NCBI GenBank assembly: GCA_964636655.1
Contig: CAZWTK010000004.1
Coordinates: forward strand, 1-64,000
Direction of reading: 5' to 3'
Source: Fen-549 sp964636655
GTDB taxonomy: Bacteria; Actinomycetota; Thermoleophilia; Gaiellales; Gaiellaceae
Length of the DNA: 64,000 nt
Below are positions 56,679 to 64,000 of this stretch, piece after piece (within the stretch, counting starts at the first letter, position 1; each line of letters opens with the position of its first letter). Made by a program: the position numbers and the translations under genes. The notes under the pieces were generated by a model. That model ran no database searches and had not been told where the DNA came from. It saw nothing but the letters and a program-made list of their open reading frames with translations.

Positions 56679-56709
56679 CATTGCCCCGACGAGTGCCCGC
56701 GTTGGCACT
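56672..56709 (-). promoter_or_regulatory. ANTAR-type two-hexaloop antiterminator element
   Basis: In transcript sense stem 1 is AGTGCC-[AACGCG]-GGCACT (56709-56692), a perfect 6-bp stem. After four bases (CGTC) stem 2 is GGGGC-[AATGGG]-GCCTC (56687-56672), five pairs with one G-U. Both loops have six bases with A at position 1 and G at position 4, the recognition pattern for ANTAR regulators. Stem 2 overlaps the first terminator's 5' arm. The PdtaR-like ANTAR protein at 61622 is the candidate ligand. Confidence 0.75.
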
Positions 56710-56722
56710 TCGCCTGTCCCCA

Positions 56723-56751
56723 AGGATGCCGTGTCCTAAACTGCTTGTCAA
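56723..56751 (-). promoter_or_regulatory. Promoter of glnA1
   Basis: Minus strand -35 TTGACA (56746-56751), 17-base spacer, -10 CATCCT (56723-56728). The -35 is consensus, the -10 weak. The predicted start near 56716 sits just before the first hexaloop stem, giving a leader of about 145 bases. Confidence 0.55.
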
Positions 56752-56891
56752 ATCGCGACGGGCGCTCGAGCTACCGCAATCGCGTGGGTCCGCTCCTCCC
56801 ACCGCTGTTTCGGTCTATGCTCGACGCGGCACTACAACTAAAGTTCCGGTTCTAGGCTTCGCATTCGTAGTCGACGGAGGGAGTGAGTCAG

Positions 56892-58256
56892 GTGGCCAAG
56901 GTAACGACTAAGGATCGGGCGACTTCGGATCCCGCCGAGCGCAAGCGCGTTCTAGAGAGCGTGCAGGCCGACGGCGTGCAGATGATCCTGCTTTGGTTCA
57001 CGGATCTCGAGGGGCATCTGAAGAGCTTTGCGATCACTCCCAGCCAGCTCGAAGAGGCACTCAACGACGGGATGGGCTTCGACGGCTCCTCGATCACCGG
57101 CTTCAACGCGATCGAAGAGTCCGACATGGTTGCCATTCCCGATCCGACAACCTTCGCGATGATGCCCTGGCGCGAGGGCGAGACGAAGACGGTGCGCATG
57201 ATCTGCGACATCGTGACCCCGCTGGGCGAGCCCTACGAAGGCGATCCTCGCTATGTGCTGCGACGAGCGCTCGAGCGGATGAAGTCGATGGGCTTCGACA
57301 CCTTCAACGTCGGGCCTGAGCTCGAGTATTTCCTCTTCAAGGACTCGAAGGGAACGGAGACCCTGGACGAGGGCGGCTACTTCGTCCAGACGACAATGGA
57401 CGCCGCGACCGAACTCCGCGCCGAGACCACGCGAGCGCTGGAGGGAATGGGAATCGGAATCGAGTACTCCCACCACGAAGTCGGACCCTCGCAGCACGAG
57501 ATCGACATGCGCTACACCGGCGCACTGGCGATGGCCGACGCTACGCTCACCTACCGTCTGATCGTGAAGGAGATCGCGGCCAAGAACGGCTGCTACGCCA
57601 CCTTCATGCCAAAACCGATCTTCGGCGAGAACGGCTCGGGCATGCACATCCATCAGTCGCTCTTCCGCGGCGAGCGAAACGGCTTCTTCGACGCGAGCGA
57701 CAAGTACCACCTCTCGAAGGAGGCCAAGGGCTTCATCGCCGGCCAGCTCAAGCACGCGCGCGAGCTTTCGGCGATCTTCGCCCAGTGGGTCAACTCCTAC
57801 AAGCGACTCGTTCCGGGTTACGAGGCGCCGGTCTACGTCGCCTGGTCGCAGCGCAACCGCTCCGCGCTAATCAGGATTCCGCTCTACAAGCCGGGCTCCG
57901 AGGAGGGTACGAGGGCCGAGATTCGTTGCCCCGATCCGGCTTGCAACCCCTACCTCGCCTTCGCCTGTCTACTGCACGCGGGACTGGAGGGGATCGAGCA
58001 CAACTACCAGCTCGCCGCCCCGATGGAGACGAACCTCTACCACCTGTCGCCGAAAGAGCGCGAGGAACGAGGCATCGTCTCGCTACCCGAAACCCTAGGC
58101 GAGGCAATCGAGGAGTTGTCTCACTCTCGGCTGATGCAGAAAGCGCTAGGCAACCATATCTTCGACAACTACGTCAATCTCAAGCGCAAGGAGTGGGACG
58201 AGTACCGCGTTCAGCTCACGAACTGGGAGTTCGAGCGCTACCTGCCCACCCTCTAG
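56892..58256 (+). CDS. Glutamine synthetase type I (GSI-alpha-like)
   Basis: A 454-residue second glutamine synthetase. GFDGSSITGF, GPELEYFLF, YSHHEVGPSQHEIDMRY, MPKPIFGENGSGMHIHQS and SQRNRSALIRIP show a complete active site. The C-terminal loop (METNLYHLSPKEREERGI) is the Bacillus/archaeal alpha-type, which is feedback-controlled rather than adenylylated. I start at GTG 56892, because GGAGGGA is about ten bases upstream; GTG 56883 is too close to it. It is divergent from glnA1. I see no hexaloop element in its own leader. Confidence 0.93.
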   Translation: MAKVTTKDRATSDPAERKRVLESVQADGVQMILLWFTDLEGHLKSFAITPSQLEEALNDGMGFDGSSITGFNAIEESDMVAIPDPTTFAMMPWREGETKTVRMICDIVTPLGEPYEGDPRYVLRRALERMKSMGFDTFNVGPELEYFLFKDSKGTETLDEGGYFVQTTMDAATELRAETTRALEGMGIGIEYSHHEVGPSQHEIDMRYTGALAMADATLTYRLIVKEIAAKNGCYATFMPKPIFGENGSGMHIHQSLFRGERNGFFDASDKYHLSKEAKGFIAGQLKHARELSAIFAQWVNSYKRLVPGYEAPVYVAWSQRNRSALIRIPLYKPGSEEGTRAEIRCPDPACNPYLAFACLLHAGLEGIEHNYQLAAPMETNLYHLSPKEREERGIVSLPETLGEAIEELSHSRLMQKALGNHIFDNYVNLKRKEWDEYRVQLTNWEFERYLPTL

Positions 58257-58315
58257 GCCCGCGAGAAGTCGGCCGGCAGAGCCGGCTAAGGCTTTTCGCG
58301 GTATTGCCTTGGAGT

Positions 58316-58349
58316 ACGAGTCTGCGCGCCTTTGGCGCGCGTGACTCGT
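58316..58349 (+). terminator. Hairpin after the second glutamine synthetase
   Basis: ACGAGTC and GCGCGCC pair with GGCGCGC and GACTCGT, 14 bp with a small internal bulge and a 3-base loop, about 60 bases after the stop. A shorter GCCGGC hairpin precedes it. Confidence 0.65.
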
Positions 58350-58431
58350 CTGCTCCTATGCACGGGACGGGCTCGCCGCGTTCGTTCCAGCGTTATGCGT
58401 ATGCCATCGCGGAGCGGGGAATACCCACTCG

Positions 58432-59520
58432 ATGGCTGTCGGGATCAGAGTTCGCGAGTCGGGTAAGCGCCTGCCAGCGGAGGTCTTCGATCTTCCGGTC
58501 GAGCGAATGCGAGCGGGCTACTACTCGGACGCCTACTTCAACTTCGCCCGGGCGGCACTGCTCGCGGACGATAAGCACACCAACGTTCTGATTCAGGTCT
58601 TCCAGCGCCGGCATGCGGTGCTGGGCGGTGTCGACGAGGCGATCGCCATCCTCCGGCTCTGCTCGGAGAACTGGTCCGACCTCACCGTCAAGGCGCTCTA
58701 CGACGGCGACGAGATCGAGCCCTGGGAGACGGTGTTGACGATCGAGGGCGACTACACCGAGGTGGCGCATCTGGAGACTCTCTATCTCGGGGTTCTGGCC
58801 CGTCGTACGAAGATCGCGACCAACGTTCGCCGGGTGGTCGAGGCCGCGAACGGTAAGCCCATCCTCTTCTTCCCGGCGCGTCACGATCACCATCGAATTC
58901 AAACCGGGGACGGCTACGCCGCTCACATCGGCGGCGCGATCGGGGTATCGACCGACGCTCAGGCGTCCTGGTGGGGCGAACGCGGCATCGGCACCGTGCC
59001 GCACTCGCTGATCGCCTGTTACGGCGGAGACAGCGTGCTCGCGGCCAGGAAGTTCGCCGACTGGGCGCCGCCCGACATGAACGTGATCGTCCTGGTCGAC
59101 TTCGACAACGACTCGGTGGCTACCTCGCTGGCCGTCGCCCGGGCGCTGGGTGAGCGTCTCTGGGGCGTGCGCCTCGACACGTCGAGCACGCTCGTCGATC
59201 GCTCCCTCTGGGGCGAGATGGAGGAGTCGGGAGACTTCGCACCGACAGGCGTCAACGAGCGCCTCGTGCACCGCGTCCGTGACGCTCTCGACCGCGAGGG
59301 CTTTAGCCGGGTGAAGATCGTCGCCTCGGGTGGCTTCGACGCGGTGAAGATCGCCGCCTTCGAAGCGAGCGATGTGCCGGTCGACTCTTACGGAGTCGGC
59401 TCCTCACTGATGAGCGGCCGGTACGACTTCACCGCGGATGTGGTCGTAGCCGACGGCCGGACGGTCGCCAAGAAAGGCCGCCGTCTGCAACCGAATGCGA
59501 GGCTGGAGATCGTCGGCTGA
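58432..59520 (+). CDS. pncB: Nicotinate phosphoribosyltransferase
   Basis: A 362-residue enzyme of the Preiss-Handler route that makes nicotinate mononucleotide from nicotinate and PRPP. AGYYSDAYFNFARAALL is the N-terminal motif; FPARHDHHRIQTGDGYAA, GVSTDAQASWWGERGIGTVPHSL and VKIVASGGFDAVKI are conserved loops of the archaeal/actinobacterial type. Its stop overlaps the pncA start by one base, so NAD salvage from nicotinamide is encoded as a pair. It follows the GS terminator. Confidence 0.9.
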   Translation: MAVGIRVRESGKRLPAEVFDLPVERMRAGYYSDAYFNFARAALLADDKHTNVLIQVFQRRHAVLGGVDEAIAILRLCSENWSDLTVKALYDGDEIEPWETVLTIEGDYTEVAHLETLYLGVLARRTKIATNVRRVVEAANGKPILFFPARHDHHRIQTGDGYAAHIGGAIGVSTDAQASWWGERGIGTVPHSLIACYGGDSVLAARKFADWAPPDMNVIVLVDFDNDSVATSLAVARALGERLWGVRLDTSSTLVDRSLWGEMEESGDFAPTGVNERLVHRVRDALDREGFSRVKIVASGGFDAVKIAAFEASDVPVDSYGVGSSLMSGRYDFTADVVVADGRTVAKKGRRLQPNARLEIVG

Positions 59521-60158
59521 TGAGGCGGGCGATCCTCTGGGACGTCGACACCCAGGTCGACTTCATGCTTCCCGAAGGAAAGCTCTACGTCCCGGGCGCC
59601 GAGGAGCTGCTCCCGGCGATGGCTCGTCTGGTCGAATACGCAAAAGCCGCCGGTATCGTGCACGTGGCCTCTGCCGACGACCACGAGCTGACCGACCCGG
59701 AGATCTCGTACGAGCCCGACTTCGAGCACACCTACCCGCCACACTGCCTGCGTGGGACGCCCGGGGCCGAGCGGGTGCCCGAGACAAAGCAGATCGACCC
59801 ACTTCCCCTCTCCGAGCAGGCACTCCCGGCCGGACGCCTGGCAAAGCTGATTGCCGGCCGACGCGAGATCCTGATCTTGAAGAAGCACTTCGACGTCTTC
59901 ACCAACCCGAGCACCGAGGCGCTGATCGAGTTGCTCGACCCGGAGGAGATAGTCCTCTTCGGCGTGGCCAGTGATGTCTGCGACGACGCGGCCGTCCAGG
60001 GCATGCTCAGGCTGGGCCGGAGAGTCCGTTTCGTCGCAGACGCCGCCCGCGGACTCGACCCGAAAAGAGTCGAGCGCTGCCTTGCTCACTGGCGCGAGCA
60101 GGGGGTGGCCTTTACGTCGACCGACGAGGTCGTCTCGGAGTTCGCCGTAGCGGCCTAG
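59520..60158 (+). CDS. pncA: Nicotinamidase (isochorismatase family)
   Basis: A 212-residue cysteine hydrolase. The catalytic Asp is in WDVDTQVDFML, the Lys in LKKHFDVF and the Cys in VASDVCDDAAVQGML. DDHELTDPEISYEPDFEHTYPPHC carries possible metal ligands of nicotinamidases. It would deamidate nicotinamide to the nicotinate used by PncB. Coupling by a TGATG junction supports the assignment over a generic isochorismatase. Confidence 0.85.
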   Translation: MRRAILWDVDTQVDFMLPEGKLYVPGAEELLPAMARLVEYAKAAGIVHVASADDHELTDPEISYEPDFEHTYPPHCLRGTPGAERVPETKQIDPLPLSEQALPAGRLAKLIAGRREILILKKHFDVFTNPSTEALIELLDPEEIVLFGVASDVCDDAAVQGMLRLGRRVRFVADAARGLDPKRVERCLAHWREQGVAFTSTDEVVSEFAVAA

Positions 60159-60190
60159 ATAGCCACGGGCACTCGCCACCGCTCCGAGCT

Positions 60191-60196
60191 TAGAAT
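60191..60196 (+). promoter_or_regulatory. Putative -10 box for near-leaderless pdtaS
   Basis: TAGAAT, five of six bases of the consensus, ends six bases before the GTG at 60203 and nine before the ATG at 60206. No Shine-Dalgarno is seen, so the mRNA is probably leaderless. Confidence 0.45.
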
Positions 60197-60202
60197 CGTT
60201 CT

Positions 60203-61609
60203 GTGATGAACGAGTCCGAGCGACATCTTCAACTGCTCACGGAGACGACCGAGGCCGTCAACTCCAGCCTCGATCTGGAGGAGGTTCTGGCGCTGATCGC
60301 ACGCAAGGTCGCCGAGGCGCTTGAGGCCGACGCCTGCTTCGTCTATCTCTACGACGAGAACGGTGACTCACTTGTCTTGCGCGCGACCTTCGGCGCGCAG
60401 GTGGGTGAGGAAGAGCGCAAGCCACGTATGCGCCTGGGTGAGGGCGTCACCGGTTCTTCCGCCGCCATTCGCCAACCGGTGATGATCCCAGAGGGCGCGA
60501 ATCTCGATCCGCGCTTCAAGGCCTTCAAGAATCTGCCCGAGGGTGAGTACGAGTCGATCCTGGCGGTGCCGATTCTGGCGCGCGAAAAGCTGGAGGGCGC
60601 ACTCAACGTGCGCACCAGGCATCCACGCGAGTTCAGCCGCGCAGAGATCGATCTCCTGGTTGCCATCGCGGGGCAGGTCGCCCAGTCGATCCAGCACGCC
60701 CGCCTCTACGAAGAGGCCCAGCGGCGCGTCCACGAGCTCGAGGCGCTGGCCAGGATCTCGGAGGCCGTCTCGGAGTCGCTCTACGTCGAGGAGTCGCTGG
60801 AGGCGATCGTCAAGACAACGATGCAGGCGGTCGGTGCCACCGGCGCCGCCGTCGTTCTCGCCGACGGGCGTGTCGCCTGGCCCGAGGGACGAAGCGGGGA
60901 GCACGCGGTCAGGATCCCACTGCGCTGGCGACGGCGCCAGGTGGGCGAGCTGGTCTGCGACAAGGACACGCCCTTCTCGGACGAAGACGAAGCGCTGCTC
61001 GGCTCCATCGCTCACCACGCCGCGGTCGCTATCGAGCACGGGCGTGCGGTCATGCGCGGGGTGCTCGCGCAAGAGATTCACCACCGCGTCAAGAACAACC
61101 TGCAGACGGTGGCCTCACTGCTGAGACTGCATGCCCGCGCGGAGAATGTTGACGCCCAACAGGTGCTGGCCGATTCGGTCAACCGCATCCTGGCTATCGC
61201 CGCGGTGCACGAGGTGCTGACCAAGCGTCAGGACGACGATGTCGAGCTGGCCGAGCTGATCGAGCGACTGCGGCTCACGATCGTCCAGGGGCTCGGCTCG
61301 AGCAAAACGGTGAGCGCCCAGCTCGAGCAAATCTCGCTCGCGGGTAGCCAGGCAACCGCGCTCGCGCTCGCCTTCACCGAACTGCTTCAGAACGCCATCG
61401 AGCACGGCGGCGACAACATCACCATCGAGCTGTCGCAAGACGAAGGCGTAGTCGAGCTGGCAGTAGCCGACGACGGCCCGGGGATCTCGGGCGACGGCAA
61501 GGGAACCGGGCTCGAGATCGTGCGGGCGCTCGTTCGCGACGAGCTACACGGGACACTCGAACTGCGAAACGAGAGCGGCCTTCATGCAGAGCTCTCCTTC
61601 CCTCTCTAG
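60203..61609 (+). CDS. pdtaS: PdtaS-like sensor histidine kinase
   Basis: A 468-residue soluble kinase. Two GAF-type sensor domains (about 20-165 and 185-285) precede a HisKA_2 dimerisation domain with the phospho-acceptor His near 294 (EIHHRVKNNLQTVASLLRLHAR) and an HATPase domain (TELLQNAIEHGGD, DDGPGI, GTGLEIVRALV). This matches mycobacterial PdtaS, which carries GAF and PAS domains and phosphorylates an ANTAR regulator. There is no membrane segment, so it senses a cytoplasmic signal. The partner gene starts 12 bases downstream. Confidence 0.88.
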   Translation: MMNESERHLQLLTETTEAVNSSLDLEEVLALIARKVAEALEADACFVYLYDENGDSLVLRATFGAQVGEEERKPRMRLGEGVTGSSAAIRQPVMIPEGANLDPRFKAFKNLPEGEYESILAVPILAREKLEGALNVRTRHPREFSRAEIDLLVAIAGQVAQSIQHARLYEEAQRRVHELEALARISEAVSESLYVEESLEAIVKTTMQAVGATGAAVVLADGRVAWPEGRSGEHAVRIPLRWRRRQVGELVCDKDTPFSDEDEALLGSIAHHAAVAIEHGRAVMRGVLAQEIHHRVKNNLQTVASLLRLHARAENVDAQQVLADSVNRILAIAAVHEVLTKRQDDDVELAELIERLRLTIVQGLGSSKTVSAQLEQISLAGSQATALALAFTELLQNAIEHGGDNITIELSQDEGVVELAVADDGPGISGDGKGTGLEIVRALVRDELHGTLELRNESGLHAELSFPL

Positions 61610-61621
61610 GGTTAGCGGTCA

Positions 61622-62191
61622 ATGCGCCTGCTCATCGCCGAGGACGAGACGATCATCCGGCTCGATTTGCGCGAGCTACTGGAGCGGGCCGGCTTCGAGA
61701 TCTGCGCCGAGGCGCACGACGGGCTCGAGGCGATCGAGCTGGCACGCAAGGAGCTGCCGGATCTGGCCATTCTCGACGTCAAGATGCCCCGACTCGACGG
61801 CATCGAGGCCGCAAAGCGCATCCTCGAAGAGCGGCCGATTCCGATCGTAATACTCACCGCCTACAGCCAGCGGGAGCTGATCGCGCGCGCCGTCGAGGCC
61901 GGAGTCTACGGCTATCTCGTCAAGCCTTTCCGCGAGACGGAGCTGCTCCCGGCGATCGAGACGGCGCGGGCTCGTCACGCCGAGTTGATGACGCTGCGCG
62001 AGGAGGCCGACTCACTGGCGGAGGCGCTCGCGGCGCGCAAGCTCGTCGAGCGGGCCAAGGGGCTACTGATGGAGAAGGAGAAGCTGAACGAGCAGGATGC
62101 CTACGCGCGACTGCGCAAGGCGAGCCAGCTCTCCGGCAAGCCGATCAGGGTCGTGTCCGAGGCGCTGATCGCCACCTTCGAAGGTAGTTGA
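61622..62191 (+). CDS. pdtaR: PdtaR-like ANTAR-domain response regulator
   Basis: A 189-residue protein. The receiver domain has LIAEDETIIRLDL, the phospho-acceptor Asp52 (AILDVKMPRLDG), Thr/Ala in VILTAYSQ and Lys in YLVKPF. A coiled linker leads to a C-terminal ANTAR domain (about 127-185: KLVERAKGLLMEKEKLNEQDAYARLRKASQ). ANTAR domains bind paired hexaloop RNA hairpins and prevent transcription termination when phosphorylated. It lies right behind its kinase. The glnA1 leader at 56672-56709 is a candidate target in the same window. Confidence 0.93.
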   Translation: MRLLIAEDETIIRLDLRELLERAGFEICAEAHDGLEAIELARKELPDLAILDVKMPRLDGIEAAKRILEERPIPIVILTAYSQRELIARAVEAGVYGYLVKPFRETELLPAIETARARHAELMTLREEADSLAEALAARKLVERAKGLLMEKEKLNEQDAYARLRKASQLSGKPIRVVSEALIATFEGS

Positions 62192-62193
62192 GT

Positions 62194-62481
62194 GTGCAGC
62201 ACCAGCTACGGATCTACCGGGTAAAGCCTGGCCACATGGACGACTGGGTCGAGGTCTGGCGCTCGCAGGTCCTTCCCCTCAGGCGCCGCTACGGCTTCTC
62301 GGTGATCGGGCCCTGGGTGGTCCACGACGAAAGCCGTTTCGTCTGGATCGTCGGTCACGACAGCTTCTCCGAGGCCAGCGCCGCCTTCTACAACTCACCC
62401 GAGCGCTCGGCTCTCGAGCCGCAGATCCCGAAGTACCTCGACGAAATCGAGACCTGGATGCTCGATTCGATCGTCGTCTAG
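62194..62481 (+). CDS. NIPSNAP-like small protein
   Basis: A 95-residue protein with the dimeric alpha/beta-barrel composition of the NIPSNAP family (QLRIYRVKPGHMDDWVEVW, then FSVIGPWVVHDES, FVWIVGHDSFSEASAAFY). It probably binds a small ligand; no catalytic residues are obvious. The GTG at 62194 or the TTG at 62188, which overlaps the pdtaR stop, are alternative starts. It follows pdtaR directly and is probably co-transcribed. Confidence 0.75.
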   Translation: MQHQLRIYRVKPGHMDDWVEVWRSQVLPLRRRYGFSVIGPWVVHDESRFVWIVGHDSFSEASAAFYNSPERSALEPQIPKYLDEIETWMLDSIVV

Positions 62482-62675
62482 CCGCCGACTCCGACCGGGA
62501 TCGCCGGCGAAGAACCGCCGGAAAGAGCTTGCAATCGTGCGATTAGGCAGGCAGGGCTCGCGCTGAGCGAAAGGTATCGTGCTACTTCCAGGGTTAGGAA
62601 AAATGATCGATCTTGCTTCAATCACCGCTAACCGAGCGGTCTCTACTCCATGATGCATATCGTTTAGCAACTGGG

Positions 62676-62681
62676 TATAGA
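62676..62681 (+). promoter_or_regulatory. Putative -10 box for tkt
   Basis: TATAGA lies 17 bases before the GTG start. No convincing -35 is seen. The 217-base gap from 62482 also holds a short CCGGCG/CGCCGG hairpin just after the NIPSNAP-like gene. Confidence 0.4.
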
Positions 62682-62698
62682 GCAACCGTGGGAGAAGC

Positions 62699-64000
62699 GT
62701 GAGCGAGACAGAGATTCGCCAACAGTCAATTCTGGCCGTTCGGACACTGGCGATGGACGCCGTGCAGAAGGCCAACTCGGGCCATCCGGGCACCGCTATG
62801 GCGTTGGCCCCGCTCGCCTATTTGCTCTACACGAAGCATCTGCGGCACAACCCCGCCAACCCCGACTGGCCGAATCGCGACCGCTTCGTTCTCTCGGCGG
62901 GGCACGCCTGCATCCTGCAGTACGCGGCGCTACACCTGAGCGGCTACGACCTCGGTCTCGACGACTTGAAGCAGTTCCGCCAGTGGGAGTCACGCACGCC
63001 CGGCCACCCCGAGCACTTCGTCACCCCGGGCGTCGAGACGACTACCGGCCCGCTCGGGGCGGGATTCTCCAACGCCGTGGGTTTCGGCATCGCCGAACGC
63101 TTCCTCGCCGACCGCTACAACCGGCCCGGGCACGAGATCGTCGATCACAACGTCTACGTCATCTGCTCCGACGGCGACCTGATGGAGGGAATCTCGAGCG
63201 AAGCCGCATCCATAGCCGGTCAGCTCGGCCTTGGCAAGCTGATCTTCTTCTACGACGACAACCACATCACGATCGACGGATCCACCTCGATCTCGTTCAG
63301 CGCCGACAACGCCGGCCGCCGGCTCGAGGCACAGGGTTGGCACGTGCAGTGGGCCGACGACGCCAACGACCTCGAGCGGCTCGACCAGGCGATCGAGGCC
63401 GCCGAGGCCGAACGCGAACGGCCTTCGCTCGTGGTGGTGCGTTCGCACATCGCTTACGGCGCTCCGCACCTCGTCGACACTGCCAAGGCGCACGGAGCCC
63501 CGCTGGGAGCCGAAGAGGTGCGCGCGGCCAAGACCGCGCTCGGCGCCGACCCCGACAAGGACTTCTTCGTGCCCGACGACGTCTACGCGCACATGAGCCA
63601 GCTGGAGCGCGGCGCCGCGCTCGAGGTCGCCTGGCGCGAGCGCTTCGAGCACTGGAGCATTGCCTTCCCGGAGGCCCGCACAGACTGGGATCAGGCTTGG
63701 AGCGGAGAGCCCAAGCTCGGCTGGCAGCAGGCGCTGCCCGAGTTCGAGAGCACTGACGGGAGCGCGATCGCGACGCGCGACGCCAACCACAAGGTGATGC
63801 AGGCACTCGAGCCCTACACGCCGACGATGATCGGGGGCTCGGCCGATCTCGCCGAGTCGGTCAGAACCGAGTTCCCCGGCGCGGGCCTCTTTGCCGCAAC
63901 GCACTCCGGCCGCAATATCGCCTTCGGCGTGCGCGAGCACGGGATGGGCGGGATCGTCAACGGTATCGCTCTGCACGGCGGCATGGTCAAGCCCTACGGC
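62699..64000 (+). CDS. tkt: Transketolase, C-terminus cut by window edge
   Basis: The first 434 codons of transketolase, the ThDP enzyme that moves two-carbon units in the pentose phosphate and Calvin routes. NSGHPGTAMALAPLAYLLY, the substrate His in GHA, GPLGAGFSNAVGFGIAER and the ThDP/Mg motif SDGDLMEGISSEAA...DDNHITIDG are present. The frame runs to the right edge in the second domain (IGGSADLAESV, FGVREHGMGGI). GGGAG lies four bases before the GTG. Confidence 0.96.
   Translation, partial: MSETEIRQQSILAVRTLAMDAVQKANSGHPGTAMALAPLAYLLYTKHLRHNPANPDWPNRDRFVLSAGHACILQYAALHLSGYDLGLDDLKQFRQWESRTPGHPEHFVTPGVETTTGPLGAGFSNAVGFGIAERFLADRYNRPGHEIVDHNVYVICSDGDLMEGISSEAASIAGQLGLGKLIFFYDDNHITIDGSTSISFSADNAGRRLEAQGWHVQWADDANDLERLDQAIEAAEAERERPSLVVVRSHIAYGAPHLVDTAKAHGAPLGAEEVRAAKTALGADPDKDFFVPDDVYAHMSQLERGAALEVAWRERFEHWSIAFPEARTDWDQAWSGEPKLGWQQALPEFESTDGSAIATRDANHKVMQALEPYTPTMIGGSADLAESVRTEFPGAGLFAATHSGRNIAFGVREHGMGGIVNGIALHGGMVKPYG

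Noticed and set aside
55125..56723. Longer glnA1 frame beginning at ATG 56654 or above, in frame across the terminators
   Set aside because: The upstream codons are low-complexity (GPFF/GPFLL come from the terminators' U-tracts), while GGGGAGG and family length fix the start at 56570.
56750..56892. ANTAR hexaloop pair in the leader of the second glutamine synthetase
   Set aside because: No A1/G4 hexaloops with flanking stems of three or more pairs were found there, nor in the glnK or gltB leaders.

Overview
The window is GC-rich, densely coded chromosomal DNA, most likely from an actinobacterium near Thermoleophilia/Gaiellales. The taxonomy is inferred from leaderless starts, a PdtaS/PdtaR pair, stand-alone TrpB2, DUF6636-like and Calx-beta/S8 secreted proteins, and overlapping GTGA/ATGA gene junctions. 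I see no rRNA, tRNA, CRISPR array, transposase or phage gene. It is a biosynthetic core region with islands of secreted proteins. Both ends cut genes: a metallo-beta-lactamase-like protein on the left and transketolase on the right.

Layout. 1-16 kb: MFS transporter, trpB2, a small hypothetical, a flavodoxin, a glutaredoxin-like gene broken by an in-frame TGA, two large secreted S8 proteases alternating with msrB and msrA, an ArsC/LMW-phosphatase, a RibD-like reductase and a GT39 membrane glycosyltransferase. 16-22.5 kb: polysaccharide deacetylase, a DUF6636-like secreted protein, a second MFS protein, and a three-gene ABC-2 exporter divergent from a PadR regulator. 22.5-35.2 kb (minus strand): ilvB-ilvN-ilvC-hom-thrB-ilvD-PAS protein-leuC-leuD-leuB-pheA, headed by a promoter, a 32-residue Val/Leu/Ile/Thr-rich leader peptide and a hairpin. 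35.8-40.5 kb: gltB with its own promoter, a second 32-residue Val/Thr/Ile-containing leader peptide and competing hairpins. 40.5-45.3 kb: a third S8 protease and a run of secreted proteins sharing an N-terminal motif. 45.7-53 kb: argC-argJ-argB-argD-argR-argG-argH-GNAT. 53.2-58.3 kb: amt, glnK and glnA1 on the minus strand, divergent from a second glutamine synthetase. 58.4-60.2 kb: pncB-pncA. 60.2-62.5 kb: PdtaS-like histidine kinase, PdtaR-like ANTAR regulator and a NIPSNAP-like protein.

How it works together. The centre of gravity is nitrogen flow: ammonium uptake (amt/glnK), glutamine and glutamate formation (glnA1, glnA2, gltB), and the glutamate-consuming branched-chain, threonine and arginine pathways. 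The strongest finding is the glnA1 leader. Two adjacent stem-loops with six-base loops (AACGCG and AAUGGG, each with A at position 1 and G at position 4) precede an intrinsic terminator, and the second stem-loop shares bases with that terminator. This is the known ANTAR antiterminator architecture, and an ANTAR regulator with its kinase lies about 5 kb away. The tyrosines normally modified in class I glutamine synthetase and in PII are both Phe here, which suggests that RNA-level control replaces the covalent GlnD/GlnE cascade. The ilvB and gltB leaders suggest translation-sensing attenuation that couples glutamate synthase to branched-chain amino acid supply.
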